A stretch of 64,000 nucleotides of DNA, from positions 1 to 64,000 of the forward strand of contig JAQBVJ010000004.1 in assembly GCA_027623235.1 (NCBI GenBank). Reading direction: 5' to 3'. The notes under the pieces are model-generated. The model made no database searches, had not been told where the DNA came from, and was given only the letters and a program-made list of their open reading frames with translations. The DNA comes from Planctomycetota bacterium. GTDB taxonomy: Bacteria; Planctomycetota; Planctomycetia; Planctomycetales; Planctomycetaceae. The position numbers and the translations under genes were made by a program. This document shows positions 1 to 8,285 of the stretch, piece after piece (positions within the stretch are counted from its first letter, which is position 1; each line of letters begins with the position of its first letter).

Positions 1-95
1 CGTTGGCGCGTCAGGCTCCTTGTATTGCTTCGTGCGGTGTAATAGTTTGTCCCGTCTGCACCTCAGTTCCGCCCTGATTTGTCAGGAATGGCATC

Positions 96-1136
96 ATGCA
101 AATTCGATTGAACTGCCTTTGTGCTCTAACACTGCTTTGTGGAGCCCTCTTATTCGTGTCTGGCTGCACGCCGGCCGAAGAGGAAACATCGACAACTGAA
201 GCTGCGGGTGGCTCGCCGTCCGGCACGCGCAAGATCGGTTTCTCAGCCCTCACGCTGAAGAATCCCTTCTTTAAAATCATTGCTGACAGTGTCACTGAAG
301 AAGGACAGGCCAACGGTTTTGAAGTGACCGTTAACGATGCAGAGCGTGATGTGAACACCCAGTCGAAACACATCGACAACTACATCGCCCAGGGCGTCTC
401 CGCGATCATCATCAACCCGGCTGACCGGGTTGCGATCGGCCCGGCGATCCGAAAGGCCAACGAAGCGGGCATCCCCGTTTTTACCTGCGACCTTCAATGC
501 ACTGCGGAAGACGCGAAGATTGCGGGTCACATCGGCACGGATAATTACCAGGGAGGCCGCCTGGCTGGTGAGGCGATGATCGAAGCTCTTGGTGACGGCG
601 GCGGCCAGGTACTGATTCTGCACTTCAAACAGGCGAACTCGTGCGTCCTTCGAGTGAAGGGGTTCATGGAAGTCGTTGAAGCTCACAACAAGGGCCGAAA
701 GTCCGGAATGATCGAAGTCGTTGCTGAACTGGAAGGCGGCGGACTTCGTGACGAGGGATTCCGCGCAACGTCCGATGCTCTGCAGGCGCATCCGAATCTA
801 GCGGGCGTTTTTGCCATCAACGATCCGTCAGCACTTGGGGCCTGGACGGCGCTCAAACAGGCAGACAAGGTCGGGCAGATTACGATCATCGGCTTTGACG
901 GTCAGCTTGAGGGCAAACAGGCGATTCTCGAAGGCAAAATTTACGCCGACCCGATTCAGTTCCCGAAGCAGATGGGGCAGGTCTCCGTCCGAAATATCAT
1001 GGCCTATCTGGACGGCAAGGAATTTGAGCAGACGACGCTGATTCCGACGAAAATTTACAAGAAGGCTGACGCGGAGAATGACCCGGAGCTTCAACGCGGC
1101 GAGGCCGCTCCGGCCGAAGTACCGACTGAGGAGTAG
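96..1136 (+). CDS. Sugar ABC transporter substrate-binding lipoprotein (RbsB-like)
   Basis: Extracytoplasmic binding protein for a pentose- or hexose-type sugar ABC importer. The N-terminus is a lipoprotein signal with lipobox VSGC (Cys24), followed by an acidic, Thr-rich linker. The mature part (from about residue 45) has the periplasmic-binding-protein 1 fold: it opens with IGFSALTLKNPFF, then contains IIINPADRVAIGPAI and FAINDPSALGAWTAL and the closing IIGFDGQLEGKQAI. At 346 residues it is of normal family length. The ATG at 96 follows a CAGGAA Shine-Dalgarno-like stretch. It is the first of three collinear transporter genes, and an intrinsic terminator separates it from the ATPase gene. 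The exact sugar cannot be read from the sequence. Confidence 0.93.
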   Translation: MQIRLNCLCALTLLCGALLFVSGCTPAEEETSTTEAAGGSPSGTRKIGFSALTLKNPFFKIIADSVTEEGQANGFEVTVNDAERDVNTQSKHIDNYIAQGVSAIIINPADRVAIGPAIRKANEAGIPVFTCDLQCTAEDAKIAGHIGTDNYQGGRLAGEAMIEALGDGGGQVLILHFKQANSCVLRVKGFMEVVEAHNKGRKSGMIEVVAELEGGGLRDEGFRATSDALQAHPNLAGVFAINDPSALGAWTALKQADKVGQITIIGFDGQLEGKQAILEGKIYADPIQFPKQMGQVSVRNIMAYLDGKEFEQTTLIPTKIYKKADAENDPELQRGEAAPAEVPTEE

Positions 1137-1191
1137 TTCGGACGGTCGTTCGGTCCGCCACCCGTTTCGCATCGTGAGCGCTGGGGATCAG

Positions 1192-1224
1192 AAGCCCGGT
1201 TTCTTGGGGAGGCCGGGCTTTTTT
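1192..1224 (+). terminator. Intrinsic terminator / attenuator after the binding-protein gene
   Basis: An 8-bp perfect GC-rich stem (AAGCCCGG at 1192-1199 with CCGGGCTT at 1213-1220) is followed by a T-run. It lies between the binding-protein gene and the ATPase gene. This placement is common in ABC importer operons and is expected to give more binding protein than ATPase and permease. Confidence 0.8.
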
Positions 1225-1244
1225 GCCTTTCAGCTCGAATTGAA

Positions 1245-2765
1245 ATGAACGAAACGACCCACAAAACACAGCCGATTCTGACGATGCGCGGGATCGATAA
1301 ATCGTTTCCTGGCGTGCATGCATTGCGAAACGTCGACCTCGATCTCATCGCCGGCGAGGTTCTTGCGCTTCTCGGCGAAAATGGCGCAGGGAAGAGCACA
1401 CTCATCCGTGTTCTGGGTGGGGCTCATTCCCTGGACAAGGGCACGATTCACATTGACGGCCAGGCCGTTTCCGTCGACAGCCCGCAGGAATCTCAGGCTG
1501 CCGGCATCAGTATCATTTACCAGGAGTTCAACCTGGTTCCCGCGCTGTCAGTTCGCGAGAACGTGTTTCTTGGTCAGGAACCGTCGCGGCTCAGCATCAT
1601 CCCCGTCGAAAAGGAGCGGAAGCGGACGCGGGAACTGTTTGCAAAAATCGGTGTGACGATCGACCCGGATGCCCTCGTACGCGACCTGACAATCGCTGAG
1701 CAGCAGGTTGTCGAAATCGCAAAAGCACTCGCCACCGATGCGCGGATCATTGTGATGGACGAGCCGACGGCGGCACTTTCTCCGAACGAAGTGGAAGGCC
1801 TGTTTACGATCATCCGCGATCTTCGCTCGCAGGGCATTGGAATCGTCTACGTCAGTCACCGGCTTGTCGAGATATTTGAAATCGCTGACCGAGTCACGGT
1901 GCTACGTGATGGAAGCCTGGTTGGCACAAAGCCGATTGGCGAGCTCACGCGTGAGTCGATGATCGAGATGATGGTTGGCCGCAAGCTGGAGAATGAATTT
2001 CCCAAAAGATCTTCAGGATCGACACCGGAAACGAGTGCGGGTGAGGGCGGGCTCGTTGTCAGCAATCTCTGTCGAGGTGACGCGGTTCGCAACGTTTCGT
2101 TTCAGGTCAAACGCGGAGAGCTCGTCGCTCTGACGGGACTCGTCGGCGCCGGACGAACGGAGACTGTGCGTCTGATTTTCGGGGCCGACCGTCGCGACGC
2201 CGGTGATATTCTGCTGGACGGGAAGAAACTTGCGGTCAGCAAACCGCGAGATGCCATTGCTGCCGGAATCTGTCTACTGACAGAAGACAGAAAGCACCAG
2301 GGCCTCGTTCTGAAACGGAGCGTGCTGGAGAATTTCGGGCTACCAAACATGTCACGGTTCGCGCCGAGAGGCTGGATCGATCAGAAACAGGAGCGATCTG
2401 CGTTTGACGGTTACGTGAAACAGTTGCGGGTCAAAGTTGCGTCGCGCGATCAGCTCGCTGCGAATCTTTCCGGCGGGAATCAGCAGAAGATCGTCCTCGC
2501 CCGGTGGCTGGAACGAAATGCGGAGGTCATCATCTTTGACGAGCCGACGCGCGGCATCGATGTTGGAGCCAAGTACGAAATCTATCTGCTGATGAATGAG
2601 CTGGCGGCCCAGGGCAAAGTCGTCCTCATGATCAGCAGCGAGCTGCCCGAAGTGATCGGCATGGCCGATCGGATTCTCGTAATGCACGAGGGTCGGATTA
2701 CGGGTGAGATTGCCGACGGCCGCGCGGCAACTCAGGAACAGATCATGGACCTCGCGGTGCAGTAG
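1245..2765 (+). CDS. Sugar ABC transporter ATP-binding protein (RbsA/MglA type, two NBDs)
   Basis: Cytoplasmic ATPase of a carbohydrate importer of the CUT2 class, with two fused nucleotide-binding domains in 506 residues, the usual length. NBD1 has Walker A GENGAGKST near residue 45, a signature region LTIAEQQVVEIAKAL and Walker B IIVMDEPTAAL. NBD2 (from about residue 275) has the less conserved P-loop region GLVGAGRTE, signature LSGGNQQKIVLARWL and Walker B VIIFDEPTRGID, exactly as in RbsA, whose second P-loop is also divergent. It follows the binding protein after the internal terminator and precedes the permease by about 40 bp, so ATPase and permease are probably co-transcribed. Confidence 0.95.
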   Translation: MNETTHKTQPILTMRGIDKSFPGVHALRNVDLDLIAGEVLALLGENGAGKSTLIRVLGGAHSLDKGTIHIDGQAVSVDSPQESQAAGISIIYQEFNLVPALSVRENVFLGQEPSRLSIIPVEKERKRTRELFAKIGVTIDPDALVRDLTIAEQQVVEIAKALATDARIIVMDEPTAALSPNEVEGLFTIIRDLRSQGIGIVYVSHRLVEIFEIADRVTVLRDGSLVGTKPIGELTRESMIEMMVGRKLENEFPKRSSGSTPETSAGEGGLVVSNLCRGDAVRNVSFQVKRGELVALTGLVGAGRTETVRLIFGADRRDAGDILLDGKKLAVSKPRDAIAAGICLLTEDRKHQGLVLKRSVLENFGLPNMSRFAPRGWIDQKQERSAFDGYVKQLRVKVASRDQLAANLSGGNQQKIVLARWLERNAEVIIFDEPTRGIDVGAKYEIYLLMNELAAQGKVVLMISSELPEVIGMADRILVMHEGRITGEIADGRAATQEQIMDLAVQ

Positions 2766-2805
2766 TTGTCTGGCGTTCCGAATCGTTCTCTGGCAGTAAG
2801 ACGTG

Positions 2806-4167
2806 ATGAAGAAATTTCTCCTCAACAACGGCTCGGTCGTCGTTCTGGTTCTGTTGTGCGTTTACTACAGCATCGTGACGATCGGCCGTCAGCACCCGGT
2901 GACTCCTGCCGCGGGCGAGGAAGTGGCACAGGCAATTCTCGCTGACACGAAGGCCCCGTCTGTCCTGATCGTCACTCGCGACACGGATCAGGATCGTGAG
3001 TTTGCCCGGGCTGTTCGCGCTGTCATCGAAGCCGGAGGCGGAACGATCGTCGATTCGGTTCATGGAATCGCAATTGATGCCGGGCGGGCGATCCGGACGG
3101 CAGGTGAGGCGGGCAAGCAGGTTGACGCCATCGCGACTCACCAACCGTCGTCCGAATGGGGACCGCTGAAAACAGAACGGCTTGAGGAATCCAGGAACGA
3201 ATTTCGGTCGCTTCGAGGCGTGAAGCTCTACAAGCCGGTGAGCTATGTGTGGCCGAGCTTTCTGACGCGGCCCAACCTGGTCAACGTCGTCAATCAAAAC
3301 GCGGACATCGCGATAATTGCCATCGGCATGACCCTGGTGATTATCACTGCGGGGATTGATCTCTCGGTCGGCAGTCTGGTTGCCGTCGCCGGTGTCGTCA
3401 CAGCGGTGACCATCCAGAAGTGGGCGGGCGGAGCGGACGCCGGAGCGGCGGGAATGATCGGTTGCAGCCTGATCGGCATTGGCGTCTGTCTGCTGTGTGG
3501 AGTCTTCAACGGAGTGATGGTGACGTATTTTCGTGTGCCGGCATTCGTGGTCACGCTGGGAATTATGATGGTCGCGCGAGGCGTCGCGCTGATCATCGCG
3601 GTGCAGTATCAGAGCTCTTTGCTTGGCGGGGGGACCAAGGGAACTCCGGAAGCGGTCAAAGTCGAGGCCATCGCCTGGCCCTGGCTTGGCAACGGGTCGA
3701 TTCTTGGCGTGCCGAATCCGATTCTGCTGATGCTGGTGCTTTATATCCTCGCCCATCTGGTCATGACGAGAACTTCGTTTGGGCGATACGTGTACGCGGT
3801 CGGCGGAAACCCCGAAGCGGCGAGGTTGTCGGGTGTGCCGGTCTTCGCTGTTCTGATTTCGGTGTACGCTCTTTGTGGAGCAATGGCCGGTCTCGCCGGA
3901 GTGATTGACGCGTCGCGGTTCGAGGGCGGGCGGCCGATTGCAGGAGACCTCTACGAGCTGAAAGTGATCGCCGCGGTTGTCGTCGGCGGGACAAGCCTGG
4001 CCGGTGGCGAGGGCCGGATTTTCGGAACACTGATCGGTGCGATGATCATCGCAGTCATCGAGAACGGCCTGAACATGGCCGGCGTGGCGAGTTATGAGCA
4101 GAAGATCGTGTTCGGCCTGCTGATCCTCGTCGCTGTGCTGCTCGATCGGCTGAAGGCTCGCGATTAG
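2806..4167 (+). CDS. Sugar ABC transporter permease (RbsC-like) with extra extracytoplasmic domain
   Basis: Inner-membrane permease of the ribose/xylose importer family (BPD_transp_2). After a first hydrophobic helix (about residues 10-27) there is an extra soluble stretch of about 120 residues, then the canonical permease core beginning SFLTRPNLVNVVNQNADIAI with the hallmark ITAGIDLSVGS and a later GRYVYAVGGNPEAARLSG loop. Total length is 453 residues against about 320-340 for typical RbsC. The inserted segment contains an alternating strand/helix pattern (APSVLIVTRDTDQDREFARA, then a KQVDAIAT strand) that resembles one lobe of a periplasmic binding protein. The start is the ATG at 2806; an overlapping GTG at 2803 is also possible. 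It is the last gene of the transporter group. Confidence 0.9.
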   Translation: MKKFLLNNGSVVVLVLLCVYYSIVTIGRQHPVTPAAGEEVAQAILADTKAPSVLIVTRDTDQDREFARAVRAVIEAGGGTIVDSVHGIAIDAGRAIRTAGEAGKQVDAIATHQPSSEWGPLKTERLEESRNEFRSLRGVKLYKPVSYVWPSFLTRPNLVNVVNQNADIAIIAIGMTLVIITAGIDLSVGSLVAVAGVVTAVTIQKWAGGADAGAAGMIGCSLIGIGVCLLCGVFNGVMVTYFRVPAFVVTLGIMMVARGVALIIAVQYQSSLLGGGTKGTPEAVKVEAIAWPWLGNGSILGVPNPILLMLVLYILAHLVMTRTSFGRYVYAVGGNPEAARLSGVPVFAVLISVYALCGAMAGLAGVIDASRFEGGRPIAGDLYELKVIAAVVVGGTSLAGGEGRIFGTLIGAMIIAVIENGLNMAGVASYEQKIVFGLLILVAVLLDRLKARD

Positions 4168-4177
4168 ACGCGTTGTC

Positions 4178-4262
4178 GCAGGGTGGGGCGAACGCGGCGA
4201 GGCGCGCCGATCCTGCCTTCCTCAGGACGATGGTGGGGCTCGCTTTGCTCGGCCCACCCTAC
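4178..4262. repeat. Imperfect inverted repeat (GGTGGGCC type) between convergent genes
   Basis: GCAGGGTGGGG at 4178-4188 faces GGCCCACCCTAC at 4251-4262, bounding a GC-rich interval. It lies between the convergent permease and UvrA-like genes. The right arm supplies the TAG stop codon of the UvrA-like gene (4259-4261). It looks like a dispersed intergenic palindrome; copy number elsewhere cannot be seen here. Confidence 0.55.
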
Positions 4263-7150
4263 TGCAATGGCAGCCAGCGCCCTGTCAGTGACTCGGGGCA
4301 GTCCTGGATCTGTTTGAGAGAACCGGTGACGACGACGGTGCCTCCGCCCGGGCCGGCTTCGAGGCCGAGGTCGATGATGTGGTCGGCCGCTCGAATGACC
4401 TGCGGGTTATGCTCAATCACGAGCAGCGAATGGCCGACGGCGAGCAGTCGGTCGAAGCAGTCCAGCAGTCGCACTGTGTCGGCTGGGTGCAGTCCTGTTG
4501 CGGGCTCGGTCAGGATGAGGAGTGATCGCGTCCTGCCCGTTGCGGACAGCGACGATGCCAGCTTGAGTCGTTGTGCCTCGCCGCCCGACAGTGTCGAAAG
4601 CGATTGCCCGAGCGTCAGGTAGCCAAGGCCGACTTCTTTGAGGCTCTGGAGCTTCTTCTGGATTTTCGGCTGGCCACGGAAGAATGAAAACGCTTCTTCG
4701 GCGGTCATGTCGAGGACGTTGGCAATCGATCGGCCTCGCCAGGTGACTTCGAGGATGTCGCGCTGGAAGCGCGTGCCGTGGCAATCCGGGCAGGTCATCA
4801 CGACGTCCGATAAAAACTGCATGTCGATCTCGACACTGCCCGTGCCTTTGCATTTATCGCAGCGTCCGCCGCCGCTGGTGTTGAAGCTGAACGTCGACGG
4901 AGTGAAGTTGCGCGAACGGGCTTCGGCGGTTTCGGCAAAGAGCTGCCGGATTCCGTCGAAGATTTTCAGCCAGGTCGCCGGGTTGCTGCGACGGCCGCCG
5001 GAAAGTCGTTCGGCACTGACAAGCTGCACGTCTCCAATCTGATCGGCTCCGCTGAGTTTCTCAAACGATCCGCGGTCGTCAATCGGGCAGGGAAGGCCGA
5101 GGGCTTCGCACAATGCCGGAAAAAGTGTTTGCTCGATGAGGCTGCTTTTGCCGGAGCCACTGACACCTGTCACAACGCAAAGGCAGCCCAGCGGGAACTC
5201 AGCCGTGACATTCTGCAGCGTGTGACGACGGCAGTTTTCGATCACGATGGAACCGGTTGGTTGCCGACGGTTCTCTTGCGACGACTGATCATACGGGGGC
5301 ATCGTCGTCAGGGCAGGGCCCTCGGAAGTCACGTTGCCGCCGTCTCGGCCAGCACCGGGTCCGAGTTCAATGATGTGGTCCGCGGCCCCGATGAATTGTC
5401 GCTGATGTTCGACGGCGACGATTGTGTTTCCCGCATCCCGCAGCCGCAGCACGATTTTCAGAAGTCTCTCGCAGTCGCGCGGATGCTGCCCAGCCGAAGG
5501 TTCGTCGAGGACGAACAGTGTGTTGACGAGGCTTGATCCCAGAATCGCCGCCATGCTGACTCGCCGGGCTTCTCCGAGCGACATCGCCGACATCGCTCGG
5601 CCGATTTCGAGATAGCCGAGACCCGATTCACGCAGGAACTCCAGCCGACTTTCGAGGTCGCGGATCAGTGCGTCGACCAGTTGGCGGTTGGCTACACAAA
5701 GCGTGTCACTCAGTTCGGCCAGCCAGCCGGACGCGTTGTCGACCGATCGCTTTGCAACATCGGCGATGGTCAGGTTCTCGCCCAGTCGAATGGCCAGCGA
5801 CTCGGGCTTCAAACGACTTCCCCCGCACGACGGGCATGTCGTCGGAGGGGTCCATCGCGAAATGTCGTCTCGAATTGACGAACGGTTCTGTCGGGCGGCG
5901 CGTTGCAGCAGCGTTTGAATTCCGGCGAACTCGGATTCGGGTTCTGAGTGGCTGTCGCGGAGGAGTGGACCGTCTCTCAAAACGGCCAGGTGACGTTCGT
6001 TGAGCCTGGCGAAAGGCTCGTCGATCGGAATCGACTCGGCATGACACAATTCCAGAAGCTGCGTCTTTTCACGACTCCAGCGACGTTCGCTCAGCAGGAC
6101 GATCGCGTCGTCATCGATCGTTTTCTGCGGGTCTGGCACGAGTCGTTGCCAGTCGACCCGCGGCACCTGCCCGGCACCTGAGCACTCGCGGCACGCTCCG
6201 ACCGGGCTGTGAAAACTCAGGAGCTGCGGGCCTGGCTTCTGGAAGGAGCGGTTGCACGAGGAGCAGTCAAGGTGCGCCGAAAACCGCGACACCTTCCAGA
6301 GTTTGTCGTCGAGTACGAAACAGGCTGGCTGTGAGCTGGGGCACTCGTCCTCGCTGGTGACCTCACGCAGCACTGTGCATCGCCCTCCACCGTGGCGGAA
6401 GCATGTTTCCAGGCTTTCGGTGATTCGCGACCGTTTCGTCCGTCCGGTTGTGACTCGGTCGACGATGACGAGCAACTCCTGCTTGCGACTTGCGAGAGCG
6501 TCTTTCCGTGACTGGTCGATCGTGAGCTCGTCGAGACGGATTGTTTGTGCGGTCGGCTGTCCTTCGGATCGGTCAATGATGAGGCCTCGTGTGAAGCCGG
6601 TGTGAGACAGCTGTTCTGCCAGGCCGTCTGGACTCGTGCAGAGCTCGGGAGTGAAACCGAGCATCAGCTTCGTACCGTCCGGCGAATCTTCGACATCCGC
6701 AACGACGTCCTGTGCTGACCACGGGCGTACGGGGATGGAACAGTCAGGGCACACGATCGTCCCCAGCCGTGCGAAGAGCAGTCGCAGCGAGACGTCAATC
6801 CCCGTCACTGTGGCGACGGTGGACATTGGGGATCGGCTGACGGAATTCTGCCGGATCGCGACGGCCGGAGGGAGATGCTCGATTAAATCGGCGTCTGGTT
6901 TCTCAAGCCGGTCGAGATGCTGTCTGGCCTGAGCGGAAAAGCTTTCGATGTATCGTCGCTGCCCTTCCGCGTAGAGCGTGTCGATTGCCAGGCTGCTTTT
7001 TCCCGAACCACTGACGCCTGTCAGGACTGTGAGCCGCCGATGCGGAATGTCGACATCGATGCTGCGCAGGTTGTGGACTCGAACGCCGCGGAGTTTGATT
7101 GCGGACTGCTCGAAAGAATCATGTTCTGAAGTGCGCGAATTTTTCGACAC
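4259..7150 (-). CDS. uvrA: Excinuclease ABC subunit A (UvrA) family protein, probable paralogue
   Basis: DNA-damage-recognition ATPase family of nucleotide excision repair, 963 residues. In order: NBD1 Walker A GVSGSGKS (45-52), a first Cys pair CPDC (134-137), a segment corresponding to the UvrB-binding region (about 140-260), a zinc module CSSC/CREC (296-323), NBD1 signature region (523-530), Walker B VLDEPSAGQH (547-556), NBD2 Walker A (662-669), zinc module CDKCKG...CPDCHG (764-792), signature LSGGEAQR (854-861) and Walker B region LILTEPATGLH. Unusual points: the NBD1 signature reads MSLGEARR rather than LSGGEAQR, and the NBD2 Walker B Asp is Thr881, with Glu882 kept. In head-to-tail NBD pairs these two changes fall in the same composite ATP site. 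The start is a GTG with no obvious Shine-Dalgarno. It could be the housekeeping UvrA, but the degenerate site favours a paralogue. Confidence 0.85.
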   Translation of the reverse strand: MSKNSRTSEHDSFEQSAIKLRGVRVHNLRSIDVDIPHRRLTVLTGVSGSGKSSLAIDTLYAEGQRRYIESFSAQARQHLDRLEKPDADLIEHLPPAVAIRQNSVSRSPMSTVATVTGIDVSLRLLFARLGTIVCPDCSIPVRPWSAQDVVADVEDSPDGTKLMLGFTPELCTSPDGLAEQLSHTGFTRGLIIDRSEGQPTAQTIRLDELTIDQSRKDALASRKQELLVIVDRVTTGRTKRSRITESLETCFRHGGGRCTVLREVTSEDECPSSQPACFVLDDKLWKVSRFSAHLDCSSCNRSFQKPGPQLLSFHSPVGACRECSGAGQVPRVDWQRLVPDPQKTIDDDAIVLLSERRWSREKTQLLELCHAESIPIDEPFARLNERHLAVLRDGPLLRDSHSEPESEFAGIQTLLQRAARQNRSSIRDDISRWTPPTTCPSCGGSRLKPESLAIRLGENLTIADVAKRSVDNASGWLAELSDTLCVANRQLVDALIRDLESRLEFLRESGLGYLEIGRAMSAMSLGEARRVSMAAILGSSLVNTLFVLDEPSAGQHPRDCERLLKIVLRLRDAGNTIVAVEHQRQFIGAADHIIELGPGAGRDGGNVTSEGPALTTMPPYDQSSQENRRQPTGSIVIENCRRHTLQNVTAEFPLGCLCVVTGVSGSGKSSLIEQTLFPALCEALGLPCPIDDRGSFEKLSGADQIGDVQLVSAERLSGGRRSNPATWLKIFDGIRQLFAETAEARSRNFTPSTFSFNTSGGGRCDKCKGTGSVEIDMQFLSDVVMTCPDCHGTRFQRDILEVTWRGRSIANVLDMTAEEAFSFFRGQPKIQKKLQSLKEVGLGYLTLGQSLSTLSGGEAQRLKLASSLSATGRTRSLLILTEPATGLHPADTVRLLDCFDRLLAVGHSLLVIEHNPQVIRAADHIIDLGLEAGPGGGTVVVTGSLKQIQDCPESLTGRWLPLQ

Positions 7151-7264
7151 GGAGCCAGGCCAGTCTGAAGTGAAGTCCGGACGCGAACATCCTTTACGAA
7201 CAGCAGAGGAGTATCGCGTCTCGGCACACAGCTCAACTGATCGTTGGCCAGAGTGACGGGATTG

Positions 7265-7924
7265 TCAAATTGAGGAAGAGGCCGGCGTATCGAAGGTACT
7301 GTCCGTCGACTTCTCAATCTGCTCAACGAGTGTCAGCAGACGGGCCAGTTCGGGGGCGGTGGGAACCTGCATTTTTTCGAAGACGGTCCGGCGGCGGCGG
7401 TCAACGGTTCGCATGCTGATTCCCAGATCTGAAGCGACCGATTTGTTGGGACGACCGTCGATGATCATCACTAGAACCTGTTCTTCGTCGTCGGTCAGCG
7501 ACGATCGTCTCGCTCGGACGTCGGCAACAAATTCCGCCTGGCGTTGGAGTTCTGTCGACATATCGAGAGCCCGCATGACCGCCCGGATCATCTCGTTGTG
7601 ATCATCCGGTTTTTCGATCAGCGTGATGGCTCCCTGCTCCATCACTTTCACTGCGGTTCCCACATCCGCTCGCCCACTGACAAAAATGACCGGGAGAAAG
7701 CCGCCCACTTTGTTTAAATGCTCCTGCAGTTGCAGGCCGCTGATTCCGGGCAGTTTCAGGTCGGTGACAACGCACCCGCGTGCGCCCTCGTGAGCCCCGT
7801 CGAGAAAATCTTCCGCAGTCAGGTAGGTTTGGATTTAGACTTCCAATGTCTGCAGCGGAGCAGACAGTGAGGCAAGGACGACCGGGTCATCGTCAATCAG
7901 AAAAATGCTGTGAGCGCTACCCAT
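7265..7924 (-). pseudogene. FixJ/NarL-type response regulator interrupted by an in-frame TAA
   Basis: Reading from the ATG at 7924 (preceded by GAGGG) gives a receiver start MGSAHSIFLIDDDP (acidic residues 11-13), then a TAA at 7835-7837 as codon 30. The same frame continues as a normal receiver with phosphoacceptor Asp55 in VVTDLKLPGISG, the FVSGRADVG switch segment, Lys105-Pro and a C-terminal LuxR-type helix-turn-helix (LTDDEEQVLVMIIDG...DLGISMRTVDRRR). Apart from the one nonsense codon the gene is complete (220 codons), so the lesion looks recent or is a sequencing error. A downstream GTG at 7708 could give a receiver lacking the acidic pocket and the phosphorylation site. No histidine kinase is adjacent; the IS element lies about 176 bp upstream. 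Confidence 0.85.
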
Positions 7925-8100
7925 GGTTGCCCTCGTCGAACTCTTATGTGGCCCAGTGTGCAGAGGCTCAAAATGAGTCGGGGGCTCGACGAACTTTCTT
8001 AAAACGCTGAAATTTCGTTTTGCTTCGCGAGAACGGAGGGTGCCCCCAGACGTCTCGTGAGTTTGTCTTGCCCGCAAACTACGCTTTGTCACCGCGTAAT

Positions 8101-8116
8101 CTAGCAGCGTGTCCGG
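8101..8116 (+). repeat. IS terminal inverted repeat, left copy
   Basis: Sixteen bases identical to the reverse complement of 9741-9756. The outermost four bases (CTAG) may be the target site. Confidence 0.9.
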
Positions 8117-8285
8117 AAAGCTGTTGTGTGGCGTAGCCGGTGAGGTCTGAAAATATCAGAATTCCTGTCGCTGCCCTGTTTGATTCGAGGCCTCTCGTGA
8201 ACGACGTGGAAGATGGGGCAACCACAGAAAGCCGGGGCTTTGTGTGCCGCCTGAATTCAAGGCGTACGTCTCCCTGGCGATCATT

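Noticed and set aside
7835-7837. Recoded (selenocysteine or pyrrolysine) stop codon in the response regulator
   Set aside because: The codon is TAA, which is not used for either amino acid, and no stem-loop typical of recoding was recognised.
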